Shown here in pieces: positions 51,040-62,847 of a DNA stretch of 64,000 nucleotides. A program made the position numbers and the translations under genes. The stretch's first letter is position 1. The number at the start of each line of letters is the position of its first letter. The stretch spans positions 25,860,001 to 25,924,000 of the forward strand of contig NC_135367.1 of assembly GCF_051622035.1 (NCBI RefSeq), read 5' to 3'. This DNA is from Arctopsyche grandis. Lineage: Eukaryota > Arthropoda > Insecta > Trichoptera > Hydropsychidae. The notes under the pieces are model-generated. The model was not told the origin of the DNA. It searched no databases and saw only the letters and a program-made list of their open reading frames with translations.

Positions 51040-52910
51040 CAGGAGATTTTCATTACTATCACACAACAAAATGCAATAAGCAGAAAAATGTTCCCCCAAC
51101 TTGTGCCCTGTGCGGCCAGCAAGGACATCCAGCTAGCTACAGGGGGTGTGAGGTCTATAAAAAAAAAAATAAAAGCATCATAACCCAAAAAGTTAACAGT
51201 ACCGCAACGCGTAGAACAAAATCAAATTGAAGTTGTTGATAAACAAACAACTGCGGACAAAACATATAGTGAAGCAACTAAGTCCCAAGAAGACAAAAGC
51301 AAACAAGATATCGGGCAGAAAAAAAAATTAATTGAACCTACCATCGGTGACATGATGCAGTTGCTATGTGACTTTCAAACTTAAATAAAACAACAATTCA
51401 ACTGGCCCATAACCAGAGTGGAAAAAATTGAAAATCATTCGAAATCACAAAGTAAACATAGTAATAAAAATGACAGATAATTCCCTACGCATATTACATG
51501 GAATGCAAATGGAATCAATCAGAGAGTCCATGAACTTGAAGTGTTTTTAAAGACAAACAACATCGATCTAGCACTAATATCAGAAACACGCTTTTCACAA
51601 AAAAGTTATATAAATATAAATGGATACTCAGCTTATTGGACAACACATCCTAGTGAACGAGCTCGCGGTGGTACTGCCATTTAATCAAAAAAAATATCCA
51701 GCACTTCGAACGAAAATATATCAGAGAACCATTCATGCAAGCTACTATCATCACAATTAAATATGGCAATGCTGACTTAAATATTGCTGCAGCATATTGT
51801 CCTCCAAAGCATACCATCACAGAATAGCAATTTATAAATATATTTAATTCCCTTGGGCCAAGATTTATTATTGGAGGAGACTACAACGTTAAACATACAG
51901 CTTGGGGATCACGACTTATAACTCCTGGTAAAGGAAACAACCTTCTATACATACCAATATCCTTGTTGCCTGCGATCTCTAAGCTATTTGAAAAACTATT
52001 ATTAAAATGACTCGAGCCCTTAATCGATGTTCCCGACTTCCAATTTGGCTTTAGGTCGAAACATTCTACCATCGATCAAGTGCACCATGTTATTTCAAAA
52101 AATAGAGCAATCATTAGAAGAAAAAAAGTATTGTCCGGCTGTATTTCTTGATGTCTCACAGGCCTTCGACAGGGTATGGCACGAAGGACTTATCCACAAA
52201 ATCAGCAAGTCACTACCTGGAAATTATGTCAAATTACTGGAATCATACTTATCCGGACGCAAATTCAGAATTGCTCGTGAGGAGGCATTCTCTAACTTTT
52301 TCACAGCCTCTGCAGGAGTACCACAGGGAAGCGTGATAGGGACTATACTGTACCTGATATACACTGCTGACATCCCGACAAGCGAAGAGACATTCATTGG
52401 AACATTTTCAGATGACACAGTCATTATGTCATCGAGCGAGTCGCAAGCGGAAGCATTTGAACGCCTGCAGCGTGCACTGGATAAGATCAGCAAATGGACC
52501 AAGCATTGGAAGATGAAACTCAACGAGCTAAAATCAATGCAGGTCACATTTGCACAAATATTTAGGACTGCATCTTGACTCAAGGCTTACGTGGAGTGAT
52601 CATATTAAAAAAAATAGAACAGATTCGAATGAAACAAAGAGAAATGCACTGGCTCATAGGAAGACACTCCAAATTAGACCTACACTCCAAAAAACTGATA
52701 TACCAGGCAATCGTGAAGCCAATATGGACATATGGCATACAACTGTGGGGATGCAGTAAGCCATCCAACATCGAAAAAATGCATATTAACAGTTTTATTA
52801 TGTTTAAGAGTCACTATTCACGTGAAAGTGCACCGCACAGAAAATATTTGTCATCAGAGTTATCAGTAACAAAAATTTACTCTCTGTATAAAGATAAAAT
52901 TTGATTTTTA
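51040..52910 (+). mobile_element. Jockey LINE, internally deleted
   Basis: The ORF1 end has a zinc knuckle (CALCGQQGHPASYRGC). The ORF2 endonuclease starts WNANGINQRVHELEVFLKTN, with an IIGGDYN block. The RT region reads FLDVSQAFDRVWHEGL, SAGVPQGSVIGTILYLIY and FSDDTVIMS, where the usual box is FADD. A deletion lies between the endonuclease and the RT, with several stops. It inserted in or next to the hAT remnant. Confidence 0.8.
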
Positions 52911-53555
52911 AATGCTTTTTATTATTACGAAATTATGTTCACAATACATCTTATATCTATTTCAATAGCTTCTGATCTACTGATCATTTTCTATTTTACA
53001 ATTTTAATTTATTTGGTTAGTAATCATAGTATTATATTATTCTAATGTAAATCTACAGCATAATAGGAAAAATAGCTCGAAAACCTATTTACAATGAATA
53101 TATATTATAATATATACATGACATATAGAAAATGTTTTACAGTGTAACAAAGATAAACAAATAATGTTACCGACGGTTTATTTGTGTAGATGAGATGTAA
53201 CAAGTTCATTATAAAATGACGAATTCACTTTTAGATACCGTCCATATTAAAGATGAAGACGATGGCATAATCATTGCTCTTGTACAAACATGCAGAATGA
53301 ATATCTGGCAACGTCCCATTGGCTCGGAAGCTGAGAAACGAAAAAGACCTTCTTTTTTACATATAATTACTATTGTAACAAGTGAACATAAATAAAGGAT
53401 CCTCTTAGTGCTAGTACACAATCAGTGTTTTCATAGAATTAAGATTAGTGATTTGACATTCGAACTGTCAAAGTGAAATGAACGCAAAAGCGACTGCCAA
53501 CCTTCTCGGATGCGGATGCGAGCGTCAGATGAGCTGACAGATGCCCGCGAACTCC
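52911..53555. repeat. Intergenic with duplicate of the 46.8-kb block
   Basis: 53112-53258 nearly repeats 46796-46952 (shared GATGAGATGTAACAAGTTCA, TTAGATACCGTCCATATTAA). Otherwise it is AT-rich with no gene seen. Confidence 0.6.
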
Positions 53556-53559
53556 TCGC

Positions 53560-53838
53560 GAAGACCACAAACAACGGCCACGAGGGCCTTTGGCTCGAAC
53601 ATATGTCTAGTCGATAGTAATAAAAATTTCGTAAATAAAAAGTATTTGAGAATATTTTTGTTTGTGTGACTAATTTTAAATTTTTGGATGTGACCAGTTT
53701 TCTCGTGACCAGTTTTAGCGTGTGACTAGTTTTCTCGTGACCAGTTTTAGCGTGACGGATGATCACGAGTGACCGATTTAGAGCGACCAGTTGTCCTGTG
53801 ACAGGTTCACATTTGACTAGTAATCACCGAACCGTAAT
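53560..53838 (-). mobile_element. GGTTCGGTGATTA-type element, right member
   Basis: Read on the minus strand: GGTTCGGTGATTACTAGTCA, CGCTCTAAATCGGTCACTCG, four GTCACGAGAAAACT-type units, then ACTATCGACTAGACATATG and TTCGAGCCAAAGGCCCTCGT. It is the inverted relative of the 41772-42480 element. Confidence 0.65.
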
Positions 53839-54142
53839 AATATCGAACACGAATTTTTCTAATTTCGAATTATTGAGTCCATAATTTAATTGACAGCCAG
53901 CGAAGAAAATCAAGCTGGCAGCACTGACAAAATTTACATGCAGTTGTAGTATTGTATCAGCAGTTGACTTTTGTCGTCCTGGGTAAGTGAAATTTTTTCG
54001 TTTTTCCATCTCAATTTACATCCATAGCATATTCTATAAATTAAAACGAGCATTCTTTAAACTAATCTTGATATTGAAACGACTTTCAGCCGAGACGGTA
54101 TCTTATATAATTAGACATAACCTGACCTAACCTAAGCTAGCA

Positions 54143-55039
54143 ATGGGCAATAGTGTGAGCGCTGAGGCGCCGCCCCCCGAGTGCCCCATGCACCAAAAGC
54201 AGCCCCCACCTGCTCCCAAGCCAGCCTCCGTCGGAGAGTGTCCCGTCAAACATGATAAGGACGATATCAACCCTTACAACATGGTAACCCAACTCCATAC
54301 ATACATACATATAACATATGAAACATTTCCTATATAGAAATACTAAAAAACATGTATACGTTTAGATGCCACCTGCCAACCAGCAACCGGCTCCGGATCA
54401 ACCGTTCTCTCTTCCGACCGATCGGCAAGTATCATCCATCCCTCGTGCCATGCCAGACGGCACCAGCGAGTTTTGGGTATATCCCAGTCAGCAGATGTTC
54501 TGGAATGCTATGCTCCGTAAAGGCTGGCGTTGGAAGGACGATCAGATCCATCAAAAGGACATGGACGATATAATCAAAATTCACAATGCTAATAACGAAC
54601 AGGCTTGGAAAGAGGTGTTGAAATGGGAGGCTCTCCATGCACGAGACTGTTTAAATCCGAGATTGAAAAGCTTCGGAGGAAAGGCCACACAGTACAGTCC
54701 GAGAGCACGCATGCGGCAACTCATGGGGTGCTTACTTGTTGTCGTATCATATTTCAAATTGTAATTTTAGCTGCAATCTCATGTATCGTTTGTGTTTTTA
54801 GGTACGAATTGCCGTTCGATAGACACGACTGGATCGTCGATCGATGTGGTAAGGATGTTCGGTACGTCATCGACTATTACGATGGAGGCGATGTGGATAA
54901 GTCGCACCAGTTTGCTCTCCTCGACGTGAGACCGGCTTTGGACTCGTTCGACAATTGGTGGGATCGGATGAAAGTCATGTACATGCGTTACAAATATGAA
55001 TATTTCAGCAAAGATTCGACGCAAGCTACGCAGAGCTAG
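54143..55039 (+). CDS. HCCS: Holocytochrome c-type synthase (cytochrome c heme lyase)
   Basis: HCCS attaches heme covalently to the CXXCH motif of cytochromes c and c1 in the mitochondrial intermembrane space. Exons 54143-54283, 54366-54727 and 54802-55039 (TAG) splice in phase to 246 aa. The N-terminus carries two CP motifs (ECPMH, ECPVKH), thought to bind heme reversibly. The conserved core includes [20 protein letters not shown], the WEALHA segment holding the expected heme-ligand His, [15 protein letters not shown], and [16 protein letters not shown]. The length is near the family norm (human 268). There is no cleavable presequence, as expected for HCCS. AATAAA at 55511 is a likely polyadenylation signal. 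All key residues are present, so it should be functional. Confidence 0.96.
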
Positions 55040-55049
55040 CTCGTTTTGA

Positions 55050-56220
55050 CGCTCTGTTAATGTTATCTATGTAAATGTCCGACGATAAGGATGATGTAAA
55101 TATCATGTATTGATTTCGGGAATCAAATTAAACTCTTTGTTTTGTTTCGATGTGCATTTGTTAAAGCATTTCATTTTAAATGTTGATTTAATTAGTGTAT
55201 CTTTTATGAATTGCCATATTAGGAGGATTCTTACAAAATTTGTAGCTGTCGTACATTTGAAAAATTATACGTATATAGAATGAAAAATTGTATGTTAAAT
55301 TTTGGACTATTGTCTGCGTGTAGTTTCACATACGGAAAAATAATACATTTGATTGTATGTGTATGTTATTATCGGTAGTAATACACTTTCATGTTTCAAT
55401 AACACGATTTTTGAAAGCATATTGTTATGCTTTATGTTAAATGTGTGTTATTTTGGCACAAAACGTTGAATAATTTTAAGTAGAATTGTTAAGTTATTTA
55501 TCATTGTATCAATAAAATTTTTAGATGTATAGTTTGTTTATTTTTTGATTTATTCCAGTCTTTTTTACACTACTCAGTACTCTAGTAGGATACTTAAGTA
55601 CATTTATACTTTTTTACAAGCTTTTTATTAGCTTCATTCTGTTAGTTCAGTGACATTCCTGCCAGTCAAAAAATTGTGATCTGATTTTGAACCACTTTCA
55701 CTCTTCAGGTCGCTTTGATATCTTACCGACATACAAGGTTTAGCTAACATTGAAGTAAGTTAATGTCTCCGACATGAAGCTAAAGGAGTTTGATCATTAA
55801 CGAACTCATTAAAAATTACATCGGAATCTTGTGTCAGATTGAAATGATGACAGCTAGCTATTCAAACAAGTCTTTCTACCGCTCTTTCACAACTCACAGG
55901 CTAATCCGTTATAACAGTTACTGTTTTCACTCATTTATTTAGATTATTTTGGCCGGTCTTAAATTTTCTTAAAAGCAATAAGTTCATAAATACTCTACTA
56001 CAAAATATTTTTTCAGATTTCTATGTGTTTTGGATAAGCTATGTATGTATGTATGTATATAAAGCCAAAACCTTCTGCCCTAGAGAATCAAGCTGTGGAA
56101 TCAAACAAAGGCATTATGAAGCTTCACACCATTTTGGTTAATATTTCTAACGACCCTTCCAATTAATCTAAAAAAACGAAGTATCAATAAAAAGCTAGAC
56201 ATTTTATTTTACATAGATAT
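55050..56220. other. HCCS 3' flank, no gene seen
   Basis: AT-rich sequence with a likely polyadenylation signal at 55511-55516 and no convincing reading frame. Only short ATGT microsatellite runs are visible. Confidence 0.4.
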
Positions 56221-56227
56221 ATGTATA

Positions 56228-56654
56228 CCAGGAAGGCCTAACTGGTAGACCCCAATGCGCCTTCCTAGACAATTAATTATAAACATTGCAACATTTTTAT
56301 TCCATAAATAGCTGTATTTCGAGAGGCTGAATAACACGAAATTAATAATTAATTAATGAATCCATAGAGACATCTATTGTTTTAGATTTGCACATAAATT
56401 TTTACATATTGTACATAAATCAAATTCAGATATTTGCGACAGCGGATAGCGGGTAGGATGGTTTTAGTCAATTTGATGGAGGAACCGTTTCAGCAATGAA
56501 ACCAGATAAATTGGCAAACTCTGATAAGAAACGATCGACTTGGAGTCACAAATATCCAAGTCTGATCAGCAGTATTAAAAATTAGCACGGGATCGAACCC
56601 GGTAACCTCTCGCTACGAAACATAAATGCAACCACCGAGCCATACTGCTCGCTA
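56228..56654 (-). mobile_element. tRNA-derived SINE, head type 2, full length
   Basis: On the minus strand: the head with AGCTCGGTGGTTGCATTTATG-like A box region and CGGGTTCGATCCCG B box, the body (TTGTGACTCCAAGTCGATCG), and the tail hairpin GGAAGGCGCATTGGGG...GGCCTTCCTGG. It abuts the 3' end of the RTE element. Confidence 0.75.
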
Positions 56655-58290
56655 TGTCATCATCATCATTTACAGCCATTCGCCATCCACTGCTGGATGA
56701 AGGCCTCTCCAACACGCTTCCACTCGTCTCTGTTTTGCGCAACACTCATCCATCTCATTCCACACATTTTCCTAATTTCGTTCACCCATCTTCCTTGCGG
56801 TCTTCCTTTTACTCTTTTGCCTTCTCTCGGGTACCATTCAAGCACTTCTTTTGTCCACCTTTCGTCCATCCTCCTAGCTACGTGACCCGCCCATTGCCAT
56901 TTCAATCTCTTCACTCTATCCACTATGTCCACTACCCTTGTCATATTTCTCACCCACGTGTTCCGCTTTCTGTCTTTCCTCGTTATGCCAAGCATACAGC
57001 GTTCCATACTTCTTTGAGTGCATTGGATTTTATTTAGCATCTTGGCGTTCAGTGTCCAAGTTTCACATCCATACGTCATCACTGCCAAAACGCATTGATC
57101 AAAGATCCTTTTCTTCAGGCAGAGTGGCATTTTTGATTTAAAAACAGCATTCATCCGTCCAAATGCACTCCATCCTAATTTCATACGTCTCTTTATCTCT
57201 TCATTTTTACTACCAGACATGTCAATTATTTGACCTAAATATAAATAATTATTTACTACTTCTACTGGTTTATCATCTAAGGGGATGCTATCAGGCATGC
57301 AATAACTATTGAACATTAGTTTAGTCTTATCTACGTTAATTTTTAATCCTACTTTTCTACTTTCCCTGTCCAGCTGTGTTAGTCTGATAAGTAGGTCAGC
57401 TGAATCACGAGCTACTAAAACTATATCGTCTGCGAACCGAAGGTGACTCAAAAAGCGACCATTGATGCTTACTCCGGCTGTATCCCAATCCAAGTTCCTG
57501 AAAACTCCCTCAAGCACCGCATTGAATAACTTGGGCGAGATTGTATCTCCTTGTCTTACTCCTTTTCCTATGCTAAATCTATCTGTACCTGAAAAAATTT
57601 TAACCGAAGCTGTGGCATTCTTATATATTGCAGCTAACAGTCCCACATAGGGTTCCGGCACTCCCTGTGTTTGTAGAGCGTTAAGTACTGCATTATGACT
57701 AACTGTATCGAAGGCTTTCTCATAATCGACGAAACCTAGGCACAATGGCCGTTGATATTCGTTGGCGCGCTCGATTACTTCGCCAACTACTTGGAGGTGG
57801 TCCATTGTGCTGAAATTTGCCCTAAACCCTGCCTGCTCTATAGGTTGGTTCTCGTCGAGGATATTCTTCAGCCTTTCTGTAATAACCTTCGTGAAGAGCT
57901 TGTAGACCGCTGAAAGTAAACTAATGGGTCGGTAGTTCTTGATATCGCTTTTGTCGCCTTTTTTGTGTATTAAAATGATAGTTGCGTTATTCCATCCTTC
58001 TGGTATAGCTTGGTTCTGGATGCATTTGCTGAAAAGCCTAGCTAAGATATTAATTAGGGGGGGGCCGCCACATTTTAGTAAGTCAATGGGAATATTATCT
58101 TCCCCTGGGGTTTTACCGTTTTTTGCAGTTTTTAGCGCGGCCTCTACTTCGCTAGGCAATACTGCAGGAACCCTTTGGCCGTGTGTCGATTCCGGAGCGG
58201 GAAATTGACCGTTGTTGTTCTCGTAAAGTTTTGCATAGAACGTATAAACTCTGTCTATGATCTCTTCTCTATTCCATTGAGTATTAATCC
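56655..58290 (-). mobile_element. RTE LINE, 5'-truncated, open RT frame
   Basis: A single uninterrupted frame of about 540 codons runs from the truncation (about 58285) to the stop at 56666. It holds the RT blocks IILIHKKGDKSDIKNYRPIS, AGFRANFSTMDH, FVDYEKAFDTVSH, GVRQGDTISPKLFN and the catalytic LRFADDIVLVA, then the C-terminal MTYGCETWTLNAKMLNK and WQWAGHVARR. The apurinic endonuclease is missing, so it cannot move by itself. The lack of stops suggests a recent copy. Fragments of the family lie at 23545 and 26815. Confidence 0.88.
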
Positions 58291-59140
58291 CTGATCACGT
58301 TTTTATTTTATTTTATTTATGACTCGTCTATTTTGGGTGCAAGTTTATATTTTTATGATACCTTGGTAAGTGAAATGATATAAAATACAATAGGGAAATA
58401 TGTATATACGCAATTTTGCGTCATTTGTCGATGTTTTTAGACTTACGGTGATACACCTGTTGCATTCGCCTCGTATTTATTTAAAAGTTGGCGTTCAATA
58501 GCGTTCCACTGTTACGAGAATAGTTTTAAGTTAACTTTATATTTATACAGGGTAGTTTCGTCGGATAGATATATGAGCGTGGGGGGGGGGGGGGGGGGGG
58601 GGGGTGAGAAATAACCGTAACCGATTTATCTGGTGCGCTATATTTCACTCCGGGACTATTTTCGATCGTTTTTGGGTTCTCCTATTTAGGTTTTCGTTCA
58701 CGATTCAAATATCATGCTTGGTCAAATCCATCAGTTCCAGGGTTTAGAGAGAAATTACGCAGTTCAAAGGGTGAAATCGTGCGTATACGAAATATTGAAC
58801 CCCCTTGAAAATATAATAGAGCGAACGAAACAAAAGCAGAATGCTTCGTTTCCGTTGGTCCTATAATAAGAAATCTATATTCGATTATGGGGTAATTCCA
58901 AATTTTCCTCTCCTACAGCTCCTGTCACATTTTTGGTCGATCTTTCAATATTTTCATATGTAATGTCTGTATTTAACTTATTAATGTTAATGGTTAAGAT
59001 GCACTTTTAATCGCAAATCATGAACGAAGAATTTTTCTCAGCTATAATATTGTGGGATTTTATGTGTGTGGGAATTGATATGAGTGAATGTAATGAGTAT
59101 AATGTTGAAGAGTAATGACAAACAGTGGTACACATGAGTG
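58291..59140. other. Intergenic with 24-G homopolymer
   Basis: 58581-58604 is an unbroken run of 24 G. The rest is AT-rich with no coding sequence seen. Confidence 0.6.
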
Positions 59141-59142
59141 TA

Positions 59143-59400
59143 CGGTTCGGTGATTACTGGTCACAAATTACTCGTAACAAAGTCACTAAAATCTCTATAA
59201 CGGAACATCTGGCAGCCGAAAAGTCCATCATACTAACGATAGCTTGGTGATGGTTACACGACAATTGGTGCAAGTAACTATGCTATCATAGTAACGAGAA
59301 CTTGAGTGCCAAATATTGTGTATTCGCGATTTTCATGGCAAAAATTGTCTTTGTGACCACCCCAATGTGGCGAATAGTCCAATTACCGAGTGTACACTGT
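59143..59400 (+). mobile_element. MITE with GGTTCGGTGATTA terminus
   Basis: It begins CGGTTCGGTGATTACTGGTC and contains CTATAACGGAACATCTGGCA and GCCGAAAAGTCCATCATAC. It is a diverged, inverted relative of the 20590-20878 copy. Confidence 0.55.
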
Positions 59401-59423
59401 TAGGAGTTTGCAGAAGTGTGTGA

Positions 59424-60352
59424 TGGTGCGTACGCACCAAGCCAACGAACGGCCCACAGGCCAACTTTTAAAACCAGTAGCGTACAAAATATCGAAATAA
59501 AAATTAAATTTAAAAATTGAAATTAAATATCAAAATTAAAACTATTATTATTATATTAAAATTAAATAAAATTATAATCATTATATTAAAATTAAAATTA
59601 AATATTGAAAGTTAAAACAGAACATGCACAATTTAAATAAATTTTCGAGATTGACCTAAAATTAGATCATCAACAATCACATACAGGTAATCCTCGACTT
59701 TTGTTTGTCGAAGATGTTTTGACTTACGAAGATACGCACTAAGATCGAAAAAAAATCAAAGAATTATTATTTTTACTTCCCCGTAATGCGCAGTTACTAA
59801 GAATATATCATGTATTAGTATGGGTGATCCAACGATGGAAGCTAACCCGGGGTGTTGTCGGTCACATCAAACGGATTTTTTTATTCTTCAATTGTTTCTC
59901 TCGTCGAAATAAATCAAGTAATTAAATCATTTCAGAGGTAAAATTTATCGGATAATGTGTGATTATTAATTTTATTTCGACGAAAGAAAAAAAACCCTTT
60001 GACAAATCACCGACATCCGACACCGCGTTTTTTATGAATTGTTTTTTTTTTATCGATCATCCACGTGGAAATACAGTAACATCTCGTGACGACTTTAACA
60101 ATATTTTTTTTTCGCTCGTAAGCAGAGAAATTATAATATTTCTCTGGTTTTAAATGCGAATCGTCGTAATTCAAAACATTGTTGTAATTCAAAACATCAA
60201 CGATGATCTAATTTTAGCTCAATCTCACTCTTTAGCTTGATTTAGATATTTAATTTCAATTTTAAAATTTAATTTTTATTTCGATATTTTGTACGCTACT
60301 GCTGGTTAAAAAGTTGGCCCAAAATCGTCGTTGGTTTAGTCCGTAAGCACCA
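59424..60352. mobile_element. Harbinger-like non-autonomous element, copy 2
   Basis: 929 bp with inverted tips TGGTGCGTACGCACCAAGCC and TGGTGCTTACGGACTAAACC. TGA flanks both sides (59421-59423, 60353-60355). It matches 43509-45574 but lacks the nested LTR element. No transposase frame is present. Confidence 0.7.
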
Positions 60353-60663
60353 TGACGCCAACTGACAGTAGGTAGCGGTTGTGCCGCTGGCCGGATGCGC
60401 ATGCGCATCGAGTGTATACGTTATACTTCAATAAACGTGGATCATTAATATAGATCGCCTTTTAATTGTCTCTCTCCTGCAATCCTCCCTATACCCAGCG
60501 AACCCTACAATATGAAATGGACTAGCTGAGGTATTAGCAGTGATAATATTTACTTCGCATCGTGTTGCGTTATGTCTCACCACTGTACACGCAGTCTTAA
60601 ACTTTCACGGGTAGTATTTCTGAGATTTTAGAACTTTGACAGTTTTAAACCGATGTCTATTAC

Positions 60664-61240
60664 CACAGCCATATCCAGGGGGGTTGGGGCTATAGGGGCG
60701 CTAGCTCCCCCTTAAATTAAAAAAAAATAGCAAAATAGCACAAAAAAATTATAATTTTTTATTTTAATTCAACTTTCAGTTGCAAGTTTTTTTAAATAAA
60801 TAAATACTTAGAAAATATATGAAAACGTAAATTTGTTTTTTTTTTTTATTAACAATATGATAAACTTTTTGTATAAAACCGTACTGCAGCCATAATTTTT
60901 TTTTGAAAAAATATCATTACGGGAACAACAGGACGGTGTGGTTTAATGCACAACTATTTAATACGATGGCCGAGAAGGAAGTAAAGTGGTAGCCACCCAT
61001 ATGGTCGAATTGAACTCTCAGGTTGGCGACCCAAACTCGACCATCTTGTAGAGCTCCAACAGCATTATAAATTAATTTGATAATTTGGTCAAAAAAAAAA
61101 AAACATAAAAATGACGCAAAGTCGTCAACTTGTTTTGAAACATAAGTTTTGAAAAAACGCTTGGTGGGGTAGAGGAGGCGGGGTTTTATCTGTGTTTCAG
61201 CCCCCCTCTCTAAATAAATCCTGGCTATGGCCGTATTTAG
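60664..61240. mobile_element. hAT-like non-autonomous element
   Basis: The ends are inverted: GGCCATATCCAGG...-type at the left (about 60668) and CCTGGCTATGGCC at the right (about 61229), with C/G-rich subterminal runs. A short LTR lies inside at 60920-61061. No ORF was found. Confidence 0.55.
60920..61061 (-). mobile_element. Short solo LTR, diverged
   Basis: It is related to the 43321 family through GGTCGAGTTTGGGTCGCC-like and ATGCACA...TTTA blocks. TCATTA and GCATTA flank it, a probable 6-bp target duplication. It is an old fossil. Confidence 0.5.
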
Positions 61241-61532
61241 TACTCATTGATACATTTGGAGAATTCCCCTCCCTTTCTTTTTTCTGTCAGTAAGTCCAAT
61301 TGGCATTTCAAATATAGCTTGTTTTATCTATGATGGCCCACCTCTCACTAAATTGGAAAGATGCACATGTTAGAATTGGGTATGTACTTATTATTGTTTC
61401 TGTGCATATTCAGGGTTAGGGATGAGCCAACGTAAATGGTATGGTTTACACAAATAAATAAAAATGTTGAGGGACTCTATAAACTACACATGTAGTATAT
61501 GAATTGTGAAGATTAATTTACTATTGGTATTA

Positions 61533-61671
61533 TGGGGGTATGACGAGTGAGACGACTGTGTTGGTAATACACAACTGTTGTAAATTTCGGCAGCCGGGGA
61601 GGAAGTAAATGCTTACCGGCGAAGCACAAGCCAACCGATGATTTTACGGCCCGTACCTCGGGGCTGCCACA
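61533..61671 (-). mobile_element. Short solo LTR, TGTGGCAGCC type
   Basis: It is 139 bp, TG...CA bounded, beginning TGTGGCAGCCCCGAGG on the minus strand. GTATTA and GTATCA flank it. It is a distant relative of the 43321 family and a fossil. Confidence 0.55.
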
Positions 61672-61779
61672 GTATCATAGCTTATATAATGTTTATTGAA
61701 TTCATTAGTGCTATTTTTTACAAGGCTTTTCTTAGTCTTACTTATTGTTAAACCTCAGTTAATTACTATTTTTATCGCT

Positions 61780-62470
61780 AGTGGGAAGGTGGGACTCGGC
61801 CAAAATAAGAAAACCCGTGCGTCGTGAAAGGGTTAACCCTATCGTTTCGGTAATATTTTTGCGTGACGTATAATGAGCATGCGCGTCAAGTGCGACCTTT
61901 GGGCCATAAATCACAGCACAACCGGAACCGAAGGGCTCGCGTCCGACTTGCGAAAGGAGGGGACGGGAGAAAAGTGAAAGGGGAGGGAGTGAATGGGGGG
62001 AGAAAAAAAACGGTTCGCCGCTTTCGATAAGAATAAATGCGCGTTTTAAGTATCTTCCGAAAGCGGAATTTGATAATGTGTTCCGCCGTAAATTATAGTG
62101 CGGACACTCGACCGCGTTATGTATGGCCGACGTTCGCGTCGTTTAGACCGTGCCGAGCTAGAGCGCGCGCTTTTCCAACGGCCCCGCCGAGTGATTTAAG
62201 TCGTTTCGTACCCGACGACTATTTCTCGCACATTGGGTAATATATGTATGTACGTACGCTCTTTTTTTACTCCCCCCCCACCCTTTCCAGGTGAGTTTCA
62301 GAAATGTGACGCGTGAAAAATGCGCCCTTTCATGCCGAAACGTGCGTCGCTCAATAACGACACTCGCCCGGTTTGGAAAAACCCGCGAAAATTCAGTTGA
62401 CGCCGTGGAAAATTCACTCGAAGGCCTTCTCGGGCTGTTAATAGAAAAAATCTAAATTCATCACGCTTTA
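61780..62470. promoter_or_regulatory. CpG-rich island, possible promoter of a gene outside the window
   Basis: GC and CpG density rise abruptly (for example GAGCGCGCGCTTTTCC, TTCGCGTCGTTTAGACCG) in an AT-rich region. GCGTGACGTA near 61862 resembles a CRE-type site. An ATTGG|GTAATA near 62235 could be the donor of a non-coding first exon. No coding frame was convincing. Confidence 0.4.
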
Positions 62471-62847
62471 TGTTATGTAGTAAGTTCATTCGCTTTGCAT
62501 ATTCCAATATACATATGTTTGAATACACGAAGGTTGAAAGTTTTTCACTTGTCACTATAGCCTATTGAAGTTAGCCTGCAGCATTAATCATCAGCCGAAT
62601 CAAACCGACGGATCCACGCGCGGTTTGCTCGATATCATATCCAAAAAAAATGTAAAAATGATTAAACTTGAACGATAGCTTATGTAAAGGTTCAATCTTC
62701 AAAATTTACTTTCAACTTGGCATCACTACTTGATGTAAGCTAAGTTAAACGTTAGTGATTTAAAGCTTACGAGCAATTAAAGGCTTAACTTTCAACTTCC
62801 AATTATATGCACATTAACATAAATGTGCCGATGACCTTAAGCTTTTT

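Noticed and set aside
53824-54009. Small minus-strand frame upstream of HCCS
   Set aside because: It is short, has no motif, and lies in the promoter region of HCCS.
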